Shown: positions 27,424 through 35,294 of the stretch, one piece after another
Numbering within the stretch: the stretch's first letter is position 1
Layout of the letters: every line of letters begins with the position of its first letter
NCBI RefSeq assembly: GCF_023062595.1
Contig: NZ_JALLAN010000010.1
Span: 62,001-126,000, forward strand
Direction: 5' to 3'
DNA length: 64,000 nt
Origin: Arthrobacter rhizosphaerae
Lineage (GTDB): Bacteria; Actinomycetota; Actinomycetes; Actinomycetales; Micrococcaceae
The notes under the pieces: model-generated
The model's input: only the letters and a program-made list of their open reading frames with translations
Database searches by the model: none
What the model was told of the DNA's origin: nothing
Made by a program: the position numbers and the translations under genes

Positions 27424-28218
27424 TTAAGGGGATAGCGCATTCTCAGCAGCTGAATGGGCGTTTGCTGAAATCCAGCCGCGGCTTTTGAGCCATCGTTCAC
27501 AGAGCCGGGTCCATTGGCTGACATCGGCGTCGTCCGGAGCCATACCCAAACCATGGCGGCCATGGGGAAACACATGCAGTTCGGTGGGGATGCCGGCTTT
27601 GGTCAGGGCGGAGACGTACCGCAAGCTGTGTTCGGCATCCACTGCTGCGTCATCTGCCGTGTGCCATGCGAACGTCGGGGGCGCAGTGCTGGTGACGTGA
27701 AGTTCCGCTGACAGTTCTCTGAGCGAAGAGACAGAGGGGGAGACGCCCAGCAGGTTGTCTATGCATCCCTGGTGAACGGAGGACGTGAAGGAAATCACGG
27801 GATAGCAGAGTACTGCGAGATCTGGCACAGACGTACTTGTGTCCAGCTTGTCGTTTCCCGTTTCAACCGAGGTGGACAGTGTGGCGGCCACGTGACCCCC
27901 GGCAGAAAACCCCAGGACCCCGACCCGTCCCGCATCCACCGGCAAACCATGCGCGCCTGAGCGGATCCATTGCAATGCGCGTTTGGCGTCTATCAGCGGA
28001 GCCGGATGCCGGTTGGGCGAGGTCCGGTACCGCAGCACAAAGGCGTGCAAGCCCAAGGAAGCGAGCCAGCTCGCTACGGGTTCCGCCTCGTGGTCAGCGT
28101 GGTGGGCATAACCGCCGCCTGGCAGTACCAGAATGGCCGGAGCATGAGCTGCCTGAGTATCCGCAGCGACAATTGTTATTCTGTCCGGCGCGGAGAACTC
28201 TTGCGCTATGGCGTCCAT
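27424..28218 (-). CDS. Alpha/beta hydrolase, acetyl-esterase type
   Basis: This 264-residue hydrolase has the oxyanion motif LVLPGGGY and the nucleophile elbow GFSAGGH, with likely acid in HTADDAAVDAEHS and base in HGRHGLG. No signal peptide is seen, so it acts in the cytoplasm. The fold is that of small carbohydrate esterases of the acetylxylan-esterase type. Its ATG lies inside the last codons of the LacI gene (13-base overlap), which implies translational coupling with that regulator. With the divergent sugar operon this suggests deacylation of an acylated sugar substrate, as inference. Confidence 0.87.
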   Translation of the reverse strand: MDAIAQEFSAPDRITIVAADTQAAHAPAILVLPGGGYAHHADHEAEPVASWLASLGLHAFVLRYRTSPNRHPAPLIDAKRALQWIRSGAHGLPVDAGRVGVLGFSAGGHVAATLSTSVETGNDKLDTSTSVPDLAVLCYPVISFTSSVHQGCIDNLLGVSPSVSSLRELSAELHVTSTAPPTFAWHTADDAAVDAEHSLRYVSALTKAGIPTELHVFPHGRHGLGMAPDDADVSQWTRLCERWLKSRGWISANAHSAAENALSP

Positions 28219-29369
28219 TGTGTGCTCCGACGAAGCTTGACCTCGCCGGTGACCCCTGGCCCCTGATCTTCATTGTGGTTGACAGCCCCGGTGCCCATTG
28301 ACTGGTGTCCCGGCATGTTCGCCGCCTTTGATCTGACCAAACTATCCTTCCGGCTGTGGCCAGCGGTGCTGAGGGTTGCGAGGCGGCCGATCTCTTCCAG
28401 GGGCAAGCGAACGGTGGAGAGCGCAGGACGGAAGTCCCTGAGGGTTTCAATGTCGTCGAAGCCTGCAATCAGGGCGTCACGGGGGATGCGGAGACCCTCC
28501 TCCCGCAATGCGGCAACAACTCCGATGGCCATGACGTCGTTGGCAGCGAAGATACACAGCCGGGACTTATTTGCGTCGGCCGGATCCCGGCTTTCTTCTG
28601 AGGGCTGGGACGAGCGGATGCGCTCTGCCAACTGCCCTCCGGCCTCATATCCACCGGCCCGGTTAAAGGAAGTGTTCACAACCTCGGCGGGGGACCGGCC
28701 TGCGTTGGCCAGACCCTTCTGGAAGCCGCGTATGCGGTCATCAGAGGTAACGAGTCCCTCCGGGCCGCCGACTATGACGAACTCGCCGGTGTGGAGTTGG
28801 GCAAGCTGGCCGGCAAGCTCGAAGGCAAGTTCCTCGTTGGGAAGCTCCACCAGGTGGTAGCCCTCCGATGTCCCCGCCCCGACAATCGCCTGACCGACAA
28901 TTCCCACATGACCGCCGTTGCGGCAATACCGGTCGAGCTCCGCGGCCAAGTCGGTATTCGCCTTCTGATCCTCAGGTCGCGAGGAACGGGAACCGGCGAT
29001 GACAATCGCGTCGGCTCTCCGGGCAGCAAAGGCAGCGACAGCCTCTTTTTCGTCTGCGGGTGTTCCGCCAGTGGTCGCAAGAAGCACCATTTTGTTCTGG
29101 GTCTTGGCTACGCTTTGGACCCCTCGTGCAATGGCGGAAAAGTAGGGATCCGCGATGTCGTGGACGATGAGGCCGATGAGTCCGGAACTCGACTTCGCCA
29201 GCGCCTGCGCTTGCGCATTGGGAATGTAGCCCAGCTCCTCCGCGGCCTGACGTACGCGTTCTGAAACGCCAGGTCCGGGTTTTCGGTCGGAACCGTTCAG
29301 CACCCGTGAGGCGGTGGCTGGTGACACGCCGGCCAGGCGCGCCACCTCGGTCAGGGTGCTTGCAGCCAC
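28206..29369 (-). CDS. LacI-family transcriptional regulator
   Basis: This 387-residue repressor has the N-terminal helix-turn-helix VARLAGVSPATASRVLNG and a periplasmic-binding-protein-like sugar domain (GLIGLIVHDIADPYFSAIAR through AGFDDIETLRDFRPALSTV). It is longer than the usual 330-350 because of an insert around residues 250-275 and a 35-residue Ser/Lys-rich stretch before the conserved ending GEVKLRRST. The GTG at 29369 has AGGAGA 8 bases upstream; the frame extends 27 codons further without support. It is divergent from the oxidoreductase operon; two operator-like palindromes lie between. It probably represses that operon and itself. Confidence 0.93.
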   Translation of the reverse strand: MAASTLTEVARLAGVSPATASRVLNGSDRKPGPGVSERVRQAAEELGYIPNAQAQALAKSSSGLIGLIVHDIADPYFSAIARGVQSVAKTQNKMVLLATTGGTPADEKEAVAAFAARRADAIVIAGSRSSRPEDQKANTDLAAELDRYCRNGGHVGIVGQAIVGAGTSEGYHLVELPNEELAFELAGQLAQLHTGEFVIVGGPEGLVTSDDRIRGFQKGLANAGRSPAEVVNTSFNRAGGYEAGGQLAERIRSSQPSEESRDPADANKSRLCIFAANDVMAIGVVAALREEGLRIPRDALIAGFDDIETLRDFRPALSTVRLPLEEIGRLATLSTAGHSRKDSLVRSKAANMPGHQSMGTGAVNHNEDQGPGVTGEVKLRRSTQWTP

Positions 29370-29434
29370 GGGGAAATCTCCTGTTCGGCAAAACTTCTGC
29401 GTTTTCCACATTATGACAGGTGGGACGACTTTCA

Positions 29435-29448
29435 GGAAAGCGCTTGCC
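29435..29448. promoter_or_regulatory. LacI-type operator 1 in the divergent spacer
   Basis: GGAAAGCGCTTGCC is a near-palindrome around the central CG of the LacI-family core AAGCGCTT. It is about 66 bases upstream of the lacI-type start and 87 upstream of the oxidoreductase start. Confidence 0.6.
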
Positions 29449-29481
29449 AACTCTGTCCGAAAAGGGCATTATGAATGAAAC

Positions 29482-29497
29482 GGGAATGCGCTTTCCC
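29482..29497. promoter_or_regulatory. LacI-type operator 2 in the divergent spacer
   Basis: GGGAATGCGCTTTCCC is palindromic except for one position and centres on GCGC. It is 39 bases upstream of the oxidoreductase ATG. Centre-to-centre distance to operator 1 is about 48 bases, allowing cooperative binding or a short loop. Confidence 0.6.
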
Positions 29498-29535
29498 ACT
29501 ACTACTGCGTTACAGCAATCAGCTGTGGAGGACAC

Positions 29536-30705
29536 ATGGGCTACGAAACGAAGACGATCCGCATCGCCATGAACGGCATTACCGGACGCATGGGATACCG
29601 GCAGCACCTGCTCCGTTCTATCCTGCCTATCCGGGACGCCGGGGGATTCACTCTGGAAGACGGCACCAAGGTGCAGGTCGAGCCCATTCTGGTGGGACGC
29701 AACGAAGCCAAAATCCGCGAACTCGCCGAGCTCCACAAGGTATCTGCATGGAGCACGGATCTCGACGCCGTCATCAATGACCCCACCGTGGACATTGTGT
29801 TCGATGCCTCGATGACCAGCCTGCGTGCTGCCACCCTGAAAAAGGCCATGAAGGCCGGCAAGCACATCTTCACTGAAAAGCCCACGGCTGAGACCCTTGA
29901 GGAGGCCATCGAACTGGCACGCATCGGCCGGGAATCAGGAGTCACCGCCGGCGTTGTCCACGACAAGCTCTACCTGCCCGGCCTCGTTAAGCTCCGCCGC
30001 CTCGTGGATGAAGGCTTCTTTGGGCGCATCCTCTCCATCAGAGGCGAATTCGGATACTGGGTGTTCGAAGGCGACGTCCAGGCGGCGCAGCGGCCTTCGT
30101 GGAATTACCGCAAAGAGGACGGCGGCGGCATGACCACCGATATGTTCTGTCACTGGAACTACGTACTTGAGGGCATCATCGGCAAGGTCAAGAGCGTCAA
30201 CGCCAAGACAGCCACCCACATCCCCACCCGCTGGGACGAGTCGGGCAAGGAGTACAAGGCCACCGCAGACGACGCCTCATATGGCATTTTCGAACTGGAA
30301 ACGCCTGGTGGCGATGAAGTAATCGGCCAGATCAACTCATCCTGGGCCGTGCGGGTTTACCGCGATGAACTCGTGGAGTTCCAGATCGACGGAACGCACG
30401 GTTCAGCAGTTGCAGGCTTGAACAAGTGCGTTGCCCAGCAGCGTGCACACACCCCGAAGCCTGTCTGGAACCCGGACCTTCCCGTGACGGAGTCCTTCCG
30501 CAGCCAGTGGCAGGAGGTTCCGGCCAATGCGGACCTGGACAACGGTTTCAAGCTGCAATGGGAAGAGTTCCTGCGGGATGTCGTCGCCGGACGTGAACAC
30601 CGCTTCGGACTCCTTTCCGCGGCCCGCGGTGTGCAGCTCGCCGAGCTGGGCCTGCAGTCCTCGGACGAGCGCCGCACCATCGACATCCCGGAGATCACCC
30701 TCTGA
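29536..30705 (+). CDS. Gfo/Idh/MocA-family oxidoreductase
   Basis: This 389-residue protein has an N-terminal Rossmann domain, with the unusual start IAMNGITGRMGYRQHLL, followed by the EKP signature in HIFTEKPTAETLEEAI, where the lysine is catalytic, and the family's C-terminal alpha/beta domain. Such enzymes oxidise or reduce a sugar carbon (often C1 or C3) with NAD(P). GGAGG precedes the ATG by five bases. Its stop overlaps the ATG of the DUF993 gene by one base. The operon lies next to a LacI regulator and two operators. The substrate is unknown; a sugar, glycoside or inositol-like compound is likely. Confidence 0.92.
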   Translation: MGYETKTIRIAMNGITGRMGYRQHLLRSILPIRDAGGFTLEDGTKVQVEPILVGRNEAKIRELAELHKVSAWSTDLDAVINDPTVDIVFDASMTSLRAATLKKAMKAGKHIFTEKPTAETLEEAIELARIGRESGVTAGVVHDKLYLPGLVKLRRLVDEGFFGRILSIRGEFGYWVFEGDVQAAQRPSWNYRKEDGGGMTTDMFCHWNYVLEGIIGKVKSVNAKTATHIPTRWDESGKEYKATADDASYGIFELETPGGDEVIGQINSSWAVRVYRDELVEFQIDGTHGSAVAGLNKCVAQQRAHTPKPVWNPDLPVTESFRSQWQEVPANADLDNGFKLQWEEFLRDVVAGREHRFGLLSAARGVQLAELGLQSSDERRTIDIPEITL

Positions 30706-31919
30706 TGACATCCCTGATTCTTCCCACATCCGACGGCGGCACACGCGAGTACCGCCTGCAGTCGGCTCCGTCCTGGCCGAAGCCGACGGCTCCGCTGACC
30801 TCACGCAGGGCGTACGCCGCCGCCCATGTCATTCCGGAGGTAACTGCGGATAACACACCCGGCGCGCCTGCCCGCCTCGATTGGGAGGCCACCTTGGCCT
30901 ACCGCCATGAATTGTGGTCCTATGGCCTTGGCGTTGCCGATGCCATGGACACCGCGCAGCGGGGCATGGGCCTGGACTGGGCCGCGACCCAACAGCTCAT
31001 CAAGCGCAGCGGTGCCGAAGCGGCGTCGGTAGTGGCTAGCGGGAACGCAGCCACTGTTGGAAAGTCCGTCCGTGATCTCGTTTCATGCGGCGCGGGCACA
31101 GACCAGATGGACCTGAATTCCCTGTATCCCGGCCCGGATGGAATACAGGCTGTCCTCAACGCCTACCGTGAGCAGATCGCCGTCGTCAGCGAGGCAGGAC
31201 CGAAGGTCATCCTGATGGCCTCCCGTGCCTTGGCCAAGGTGGCGTCGGGTCCTGATGACTACCTTCACGTGTACGCGACGCTCCTTGGCGAAGTGGATCA
31301 GCCTGTCATCCTCCACTGGTTGGGTACCATGTTCGATCCCGCCCTGGCCGGATACTGGGGGTCGGATGACGTTGCCCTGGCTACCGAAACCTTCCTGGGC
31401 CTCATTCGGGAGCATGCGGACAAGGTGGACGGAGTCAAGGTCTCGCTCCTGGATGCCAGCCACGAAGTGGCACTGCGTGCCTCATTGCCTGAAGGAGTGC
31501 GCCTCTACACGGGAGACGATTTCAACTACCCGGAGCTCATCCACGGCGACGGCACACGGCACTCTGATGCTTTGCTGGGAATTTTCGCCGCTATCTACCC
31601 TGCAGCATCGGCCGCTCTGCAGAGCTATGACGCGGGGGACACGGACAAGGCCCGCGCAATCCTGGACTCGACCCGGGAACTGGGAAAGCACATCTTCAGT
31701 GCTCCGACCTTCTACTACAAGACCGGTATCGCCTTTATGTCCTGGCTGAACGGCAAGCAACCCGGCTTCCAAATGGTGGGCGGACTTCACTCCGGACGTT
31801 CAGTGATCCACCTCGCCAAGACGTTCGAACTGGCTGATCAGGCCGGACTTTTGAAGGATCCTGCCCTCGCAGCGTTCCGGATGTCCGACTACCTGAGGAT
31901 CAATGGGGTGGGGGTATGA
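30705..31919 (+). CDS. DUF993 family protein, TIM-barrel aldolase-like
   Basis: This 404-residue protein belongs to a family labelled DUF993, sometimes called dihydrodipicolinate-synthase-like because it is predicted to adopt the same (beta/alpha)8 fold. A possible Schiff-base lysine is in VDGVKVSLLDA, and the segment LYTGDDFNYPELIHGDG looks like an active-site rim. No characterised member is known to me. It is sandwiched, with overlapping starts and stops on both sides, between a Gfo/Idh/MocA dehydrogenase and a TIM-barrel isomerase. This suggests it acts on the product of one of them, for example by retro-aldol cleavage of a keto-sugar; that is inference. Confidence 0.9.
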   Translation: MTSLILPTSDGGTREYRLQSAPSWPKPTAPLTSRRAYAAAHVIPEVTADNTPGAPARLDWEATLAYRHELWSYGLGVADAMDTAQRGMGLDWAATQQLIKRSGAEAASVVASGNAATVGKSVRDLVSCGAGTDQMDLNSLYPGPDGIQAVLNAYREQIAVVSEAGPKVILMASRALAKVASGPDDYLHVYATLLGEVDQPVILHWLGTMFDPALAGYWGSDDVALATETFLGLIREHADKVDGVKVSLLDASHEVALRASLPEGVRLYTGDDFNYPELIHGDGTRHSDALLGIFAAIYPAASAALQSYDAGDTDKARAILDSTRELGKHIFSAPTFYYKTGIAFMSWLNGKQPGFQMVGGLHSGRSVIHLAKTFELADQAGLLKDPALAAFRMSDYLRINGVGV

Positions 31920-32755
31920 GCGACTTCTCGAGGCTTTCGCTGAACAGTGCCACCACCAAGAAATGGACACTGGCCGAGGCTGTGGAGGGTTGCGCCCGGG
32001 CGGGAATCCCGGCTATCGGACCATGGCGGGACCGCGTCGCAGAGGCAGGGCTGGAAAAATCGGCCAAGCTGATCAAGGACGCGGGCCTGCGGGTTTCGTC
32101 GCTCTGCCGCGGGGGGTTCCTCACGGCACCGGATGCAGAAGGACAAGCGGCAGCGTTGGCGGATAACCGAACCGCCATATTGGAGGCGGTTGCCCTCGAC
32201 ACCAAGGAGCTTTTCCTGGTGGTTGGCGGGCTGGCCCCGGGGGAGAAAGACGTCGTGGCCGCCCGCCAACGAGTGGCTGACCGTCTGGAGGACCTGGTGC
32301 CTTTCGCCGTCGAACACGGTGTTCGGCTCGTACTGGAGCCCCTTCATCCCATGTACGCGGCAGACCGCGCGCTTATCTCCACGCTTGGCCAGGCACTCGA
32401 TCTTGCGGCACCTTATGAAACGAACGCTGTGGGCGTCGCCGTCGACACTTTCCATGTGTGGTGGGATCCGGAGCTGAAAGCACAGATCGAGCGGGCAGGC
32501 AGGGAGAACCGCATCGCTTCGTACCAGGTCTGCGACTTCAACCTGCCAATCGCCGCAGACGCTCTGCTGTCCAGGGGCATGATGGGCGACGGCGTCATCG
32601 ACTTTGCGACCATCGGCACGTGGGTCAGGGAGGCCGGCTACACCGGAGACATTGAAGTCGAAATTTTTAATCAGGAGATCTGGGACGCCGACGGTGACAG
32701 CGTCCTGGCTTCCATGAAACAGCGGTATGCGGAGCTCGTTCTCCCTTACGCCTGA
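31916..32755 (+). CDS. Sugar phosphate isomerase/epimerase-like TIM-barrel protein
   Basis: This 279-residue protein is of the xylose-isomerase-like TIM-barrel group. Divalent metal ligands are probably Glu in LVLEPLHPMY, Asp in VAVDTFHVWWDPE, the Gln/Asp-containing YQVCDFN, and Glu in EVEIFNQEIW. It starts at an ATG overlapping the DUF993 stop by 4 bases and ends the operon. Enzymes of this group isomerise, epimerise, dehydrate or eliminate keto-sugars, including 3-keto-glycosides. Specificity cannot be read from sequence. Confidence 0.91.
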   Translation: MSDFSRLSLNSATTKKWTLAEAVEGCARAGIPAIGPWRDRVAEAGLEKSAKLIKDAGLRVSSLCRGGFLTAPDAEGQAAALADNRTAILEAVALDTKELFLVVGGLAPGEKDVVAARQRVADRLEDLVPFAVEHGVRLVLEPLHPMYAADRALISTLGQALDLAAPYETNAVGVAVDTFHVWWDPELKAQIERAGRENRIASYQVCDFNLPIAADALLSRGMMGDGVIDFATIGTWVREAGYTGDIEVEIFNQEIWDADGDSVLASMKQRYAELVLPYA

Positions 32756-32916
32756 CTGGCCTGATTCCGACTGCGGGCCCTTGCTTCGTCACGGCAAGGG
32801 TCCGCGCACCACGAAACGGTCCTGCATCGCCTTGCGGTGCGGGACTGTTCGCGTTCCGCGTAGGACTTTTGAGCACTCCGGGCCGGTATTACCATGGCCG
32901 CATGGGAGACACATCG

Positions 32917-33360
32917 ATGGACGAAGAGATTCCGCAAGCGGTAGCCAGCAAACTGATTTCGGCGCCAGTCGGGCAGATATGGAATGCGCTGACCGACCCC
33001 CATGTCATCAAAAAGTATTTCCTGGGCACCGACGTCACTACGTCATGGCAGGTTGGGGAGCCCATCACTTTCGAAGGCGAGTGGGACGGCAAGCATTATG
33101 AGGACAAGGGTGTGGTTTTGTCCTATGAACCGGAACATCGTCTGTCCATCAGCCACTACAGTCCGTTGACGGGATTGCCGGATAAACCGGAAAACTACCA
33201 CTCCGTTGAATATCGTGTGGAACAGGAGGCCGGGGGCAGCCGCGTCACCATCACCCAGGGTAACAACAAGTCAAAAGCCGAGGTGGAAGAGTCTGCGAAG
33301 CTCTGGGACATGGTGCTTCAGAACCTCAAAGAGTTGCTGGAGGATCCTGGTAGTCACTGA
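32917..33360 (+). CDS. SRPBCC/AHSA1-family protein
   Basis: This is a 147-residue small helix-grip protein of the START-like superfamily, beginning MDEEIPQAVASKLISAPVGQ. The family signature is IWNALTDPHVIKKYFLGTDV, and the long C-terminal helix (ESAKLWDMVLQNLKELLE) follows. I chose the ATG at 32917 because GGGAGA lies 7 bases upstream; ATGs at 32902 and a TTG at 32869 are alternatives. Ligand and role are unknown. It stands alone after the sugar operon. Confidence 0.87.
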   Translation: MDEEIPQAVASKLISAPVGQIWNALTDPHVIKKYFLGTDVTTSWQVGEPITFEGEWDGKHYEDKGVVLSYEPEHRLSISHYSPLTGLPDKPENYHSVEYRVEQEAGGSRVTITQGNNKSKAEVEESAKLWDMVLQNLKELLEDPGSH

Positions 33361-33419
33361 ACGCTCTCGTAGATCGGTGAACCCTCGACACAGCCTCTCA
33401 ACAGGTTTAACTTGGGCAC

Positions 33420-33596
33420 ATGACTGAGATTCCGGATGAATACCGGGCAGTGCGCGGCGACGGCCAGCTTCAGGAAACCGAGGAAGATACCGGCCGTGAA
33501 TCTTTAGAGGGGGACCTGGCCAGGACCGTTGACCCGGACATCTCCGAGCTTGACGATGAGGCCCCTGACGGGAATCCGGTAAACCGCGATCCCTGA
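33420..33596 (+). CDS. Small acidic protein of unknown function
   Basis: This is a 58-residue, strongly acidic frame starting MTEIPDEYRAVRGDGQ and containing DISELDDEAPDGNP. No convincing ribosome-binding site is visible, but codon use fits the region and the sequence is non-repetitive. It sits between the SRPBCC gene and the convergent LapA-like gene. I do not recognise it. Confidence 0.4.
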   Translation: MTEIPDEYRAVRGDGQLQETEEDTGRESLEGDLARTVDPDISELDDEAPDGNPVNRDP

Positions 33597-33649
33597 GCGG
33601 CGGTATTTAGTGCCGGTCGTCTTGATCTCCGACGTCATCTCCGACGTCG

Positions 33650-34111
33650 CTATTTGACCGTGGGGGTTCGGACAGCCTGAGCCCGGCGGTGCGCCGCGGT
33701 GCGCAGCTGAATGATCCGTGCCGCGCCTGCGATAGCCACCAGTACCCCGCCTGCCACTGCTGCAATGAACAGAGCCATGCCCAAGGAAACAGCACCCTCG
33801 AGTCCCAGGAACCGCACCTGCACGTAGTCCTGGTTCTGCAGGATGAAAACGATAAGCAACACCAGGAGCACCAGGGCCGTAGCTACAGAAACCCACACCA
33901 TTCCCGCTCGAGTGACCCGTTTCTCCTTGGGTGCCGGACCTGGCATTGGGCGTTCGGAAGCCGGGATGCGGCTGGTATCGGTGCCGTCTACCGGCCCGGA
34001 GGCAGGAACGTTCCGGCCTGTACTTATTCGGCCTGTACTTACCGGCGGGAGGTAGTCGGCCCGGCCTTCGCCAGGCTTGGCCTGATCCTGATGGTTGGGT
34101 TGTTGAGTCAT
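33650..34111 (-). CDS. LapA-domain membrane protein
   Basis: This 153-residue inner-membrane protein has a polar N-terminal region of about 65 residues, two transmembrane helices (about 70-93 and 105-128), and a basic cytoplasmic tail. The intervening QNQDYVQVRFLGLEG segment matches the LapA/DUF1049 pattern. The N-terminal region contains a short repeated peptide (STGRISTGR) encoded by a direct DNA repeat. GGAGG lies about 9 bases upstream of the ATG. It is divergent from the PRC-barrel gene. Role is unclear; E. coli LapA acts in lipopolysaccharide assembly, which cannot apply directly here. Confidence 0.85.
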   Translation of the reverse strand: MTQQPNHQDQAKPGEGRADYLPPVSTGRISTGRNVPASGPVDGTDTSRIPASERPMPGPAPKEKRVTRAGMVWVSVATALVLLVLLIVFILQNQDYVQVRFLGLEGAVSLGMALFIAAVAGGVLVAIAGAARIIQLRTAAHRRAQAVRTPTVK

Positions 34112-34226
34112 GGCTTTTCATCCTCCCCATAGACTGCTCGCCAGAGGCTGCTGCCACTGGAATGGCGGGCTCGCCGACGGCGGCCTGGACCGCCTTACTT
34201 CGAATCATAAGCCCATTCAAAGAAAT

Positions 34227-34264
34227 TACTAAGCATGCTTGCCAATCGGATACTAAGCATGCTT
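34227..34264. repeat. Tandem palindrome repeats TACTAAGCATGCTT upstream of the PRC-barrel gene
   Basis: The 14 bases TACTAAGCATGCTT occur at 34227-34240 and 34251-34264; each contains the perfect 10-base palindrome AAGCATGCTT. Centres are 24 bases apart. They lie 147-184 bases upstream of the PRC-barrel start and about 120-150 bases upstream of the LapA-like start, so they may control either or both. Confidence 0.7.
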
Positions 34265-34410
34265 ATCATGGATGCCTGGACCGGGGGAGGTTGCCTCAAT
34301 CGGTGGCAATCGGTCCAGTCCTTTGTTGCCTCGCAACAACCCTGCGCGTGCAAGCGCAGGTGCTGCAGAACGACATCCAAGCTGGAAAGAAAAGATCCAA
34401 GGAGAGAAAC

Positions 34411-35217
34411 ATGCTCACCAGGGAAAATATCGACGAACTGCTTAACAGGGGCGGCAATGTGCTCACCACTGATGGAGACAAGATTGGCTCCATCGGGCAG
34501 GTGTATGTCGACGATGACAACAATCAGCCCACCTGGGTCACGGTAAAGACCGGGCTGTTCGGTACATCGGAGTCATTCGTCCCCCTTGAGGGCGCTCGTC
34601 TTGAAGGCAACGACATCCTTGTGCCTTACTCCAAGGACCAGGTGAAGGATGCGCCGCGCGTCGAGAATGACGGCCACTTGGAGCCCACGGATGAGGACCG
34701 GCTCTACGAGCACTACAGTCTGGGCCGCACTTACAGCGAAGCAAGGGCCGGTATGGGCGGCGGCGTAGGGCGCGCTGACGCGGACTATGACCGAACAGAT
34801 GCAGCCGGCACCGTCGGCCGCGACACCTCCGGACCAACAACCGACGACGCCATGACGCGCTCTGAGGAACGGCTCCATGTTGGCACCGAACGCCAGGAGA
34901 CCGGCAGGGCAAGACTGCGTAAGTACGTCACTACCGAAAACGTGACTAAAACAGTCCCCGTCCAACGGGAAGAGGTTCGGCTTGAGCGCGAGCCCATCAC
35001 CGACGCCAATCGCGGAGCGGCCATGAGCGGACCGGATCTGAGTGAGGAAGAGCACGAAGTTACCCTGCACGAGGAACGGCCCGTGGTTGAGAAAGAGGCA
35101 GTGCCAGTCGAGCGGGTGCGGTTGGACAAGGACGTTGTCACTGATGATGTCACTGTCGAAGAGGATGTCCGTCGCGAGCACATCGACGCGGACGGAATTG
35201 ACGGCAAGCGCCGGTAA
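34411..35217 (+). CDS. PRC-barrel and DUF2382 domain stress-type protein
   Basis: This 268-residue hydrophilic, acidic protein has an N-terminal PRC-barrel (about residues 5-75, MLTRENIDELLNRGGNVLTT), a low-complexity middle, and a C-terminal DUF2382 (about 155-265, e.g. RARLRKYVTTENVTKTVPVQ). AAGGAG precedes the ATG. No signal peptide is seen. Such proteins are frequent in desiccation- and radiation-tolerant actinobacteria, often next to general stress genes, but their activity is unknown. The tandem AAGCATGCTT palindromes in the upstream region suggest dedicated regulation. Confidence 0.92.
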   Translation: MLTRENIDELLNRGGNVLTTDGDKIGSIGQVYVDDDNNQPTWVTVKTGLFGTSESFVPLEGARLEGNDILVPYSKDQVKDAPRVENDGHLEPTDEDRLYEHYSLGRTYSEARAGMGGGVGRADADYDRTDAAGTVGRDTSGPTTDDAMTRSEERLHVGTERQETGRARLRKYVTTENVTKTVPVQREEVRLEREPITDANRGAAMSGPDLSEEEHEVTLHEERPVVEKEAVPVERVRLDKDVVTDDVTVEEDVRREHIDADGIDGKRR

Positions 35218-35241
35218 GGCAGCTACACCTACTGCGTGAGG

Positions 35242-35271
35242 CCTCCTGCCCGGGATCATCCGGGCCGGGGG
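35242..35271. terminator. Terminator between PRC-barrel and MFS genes
   Basis: GCCCGG at 35248-35253 pairs with CCGGGC at 35260-35265, extended by CCTCC/GGGGG with one mismatch. It lies between two convergent genes; the T-content beyond it on the plus strand is modest. Confidence 0.5.
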
Positions 35272-35294
35272 GTCTCTGTTTCTGGTTGCTTTGC

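Noticed and set aside
33931..34410. 160-codon upstream extension of the PRC-barrel protein
   Set aside because: It crosses the divergent LapA-like gene and the tandem palindromes; the ATG at 34411 has AAGGAG and starts at the conserved domain.
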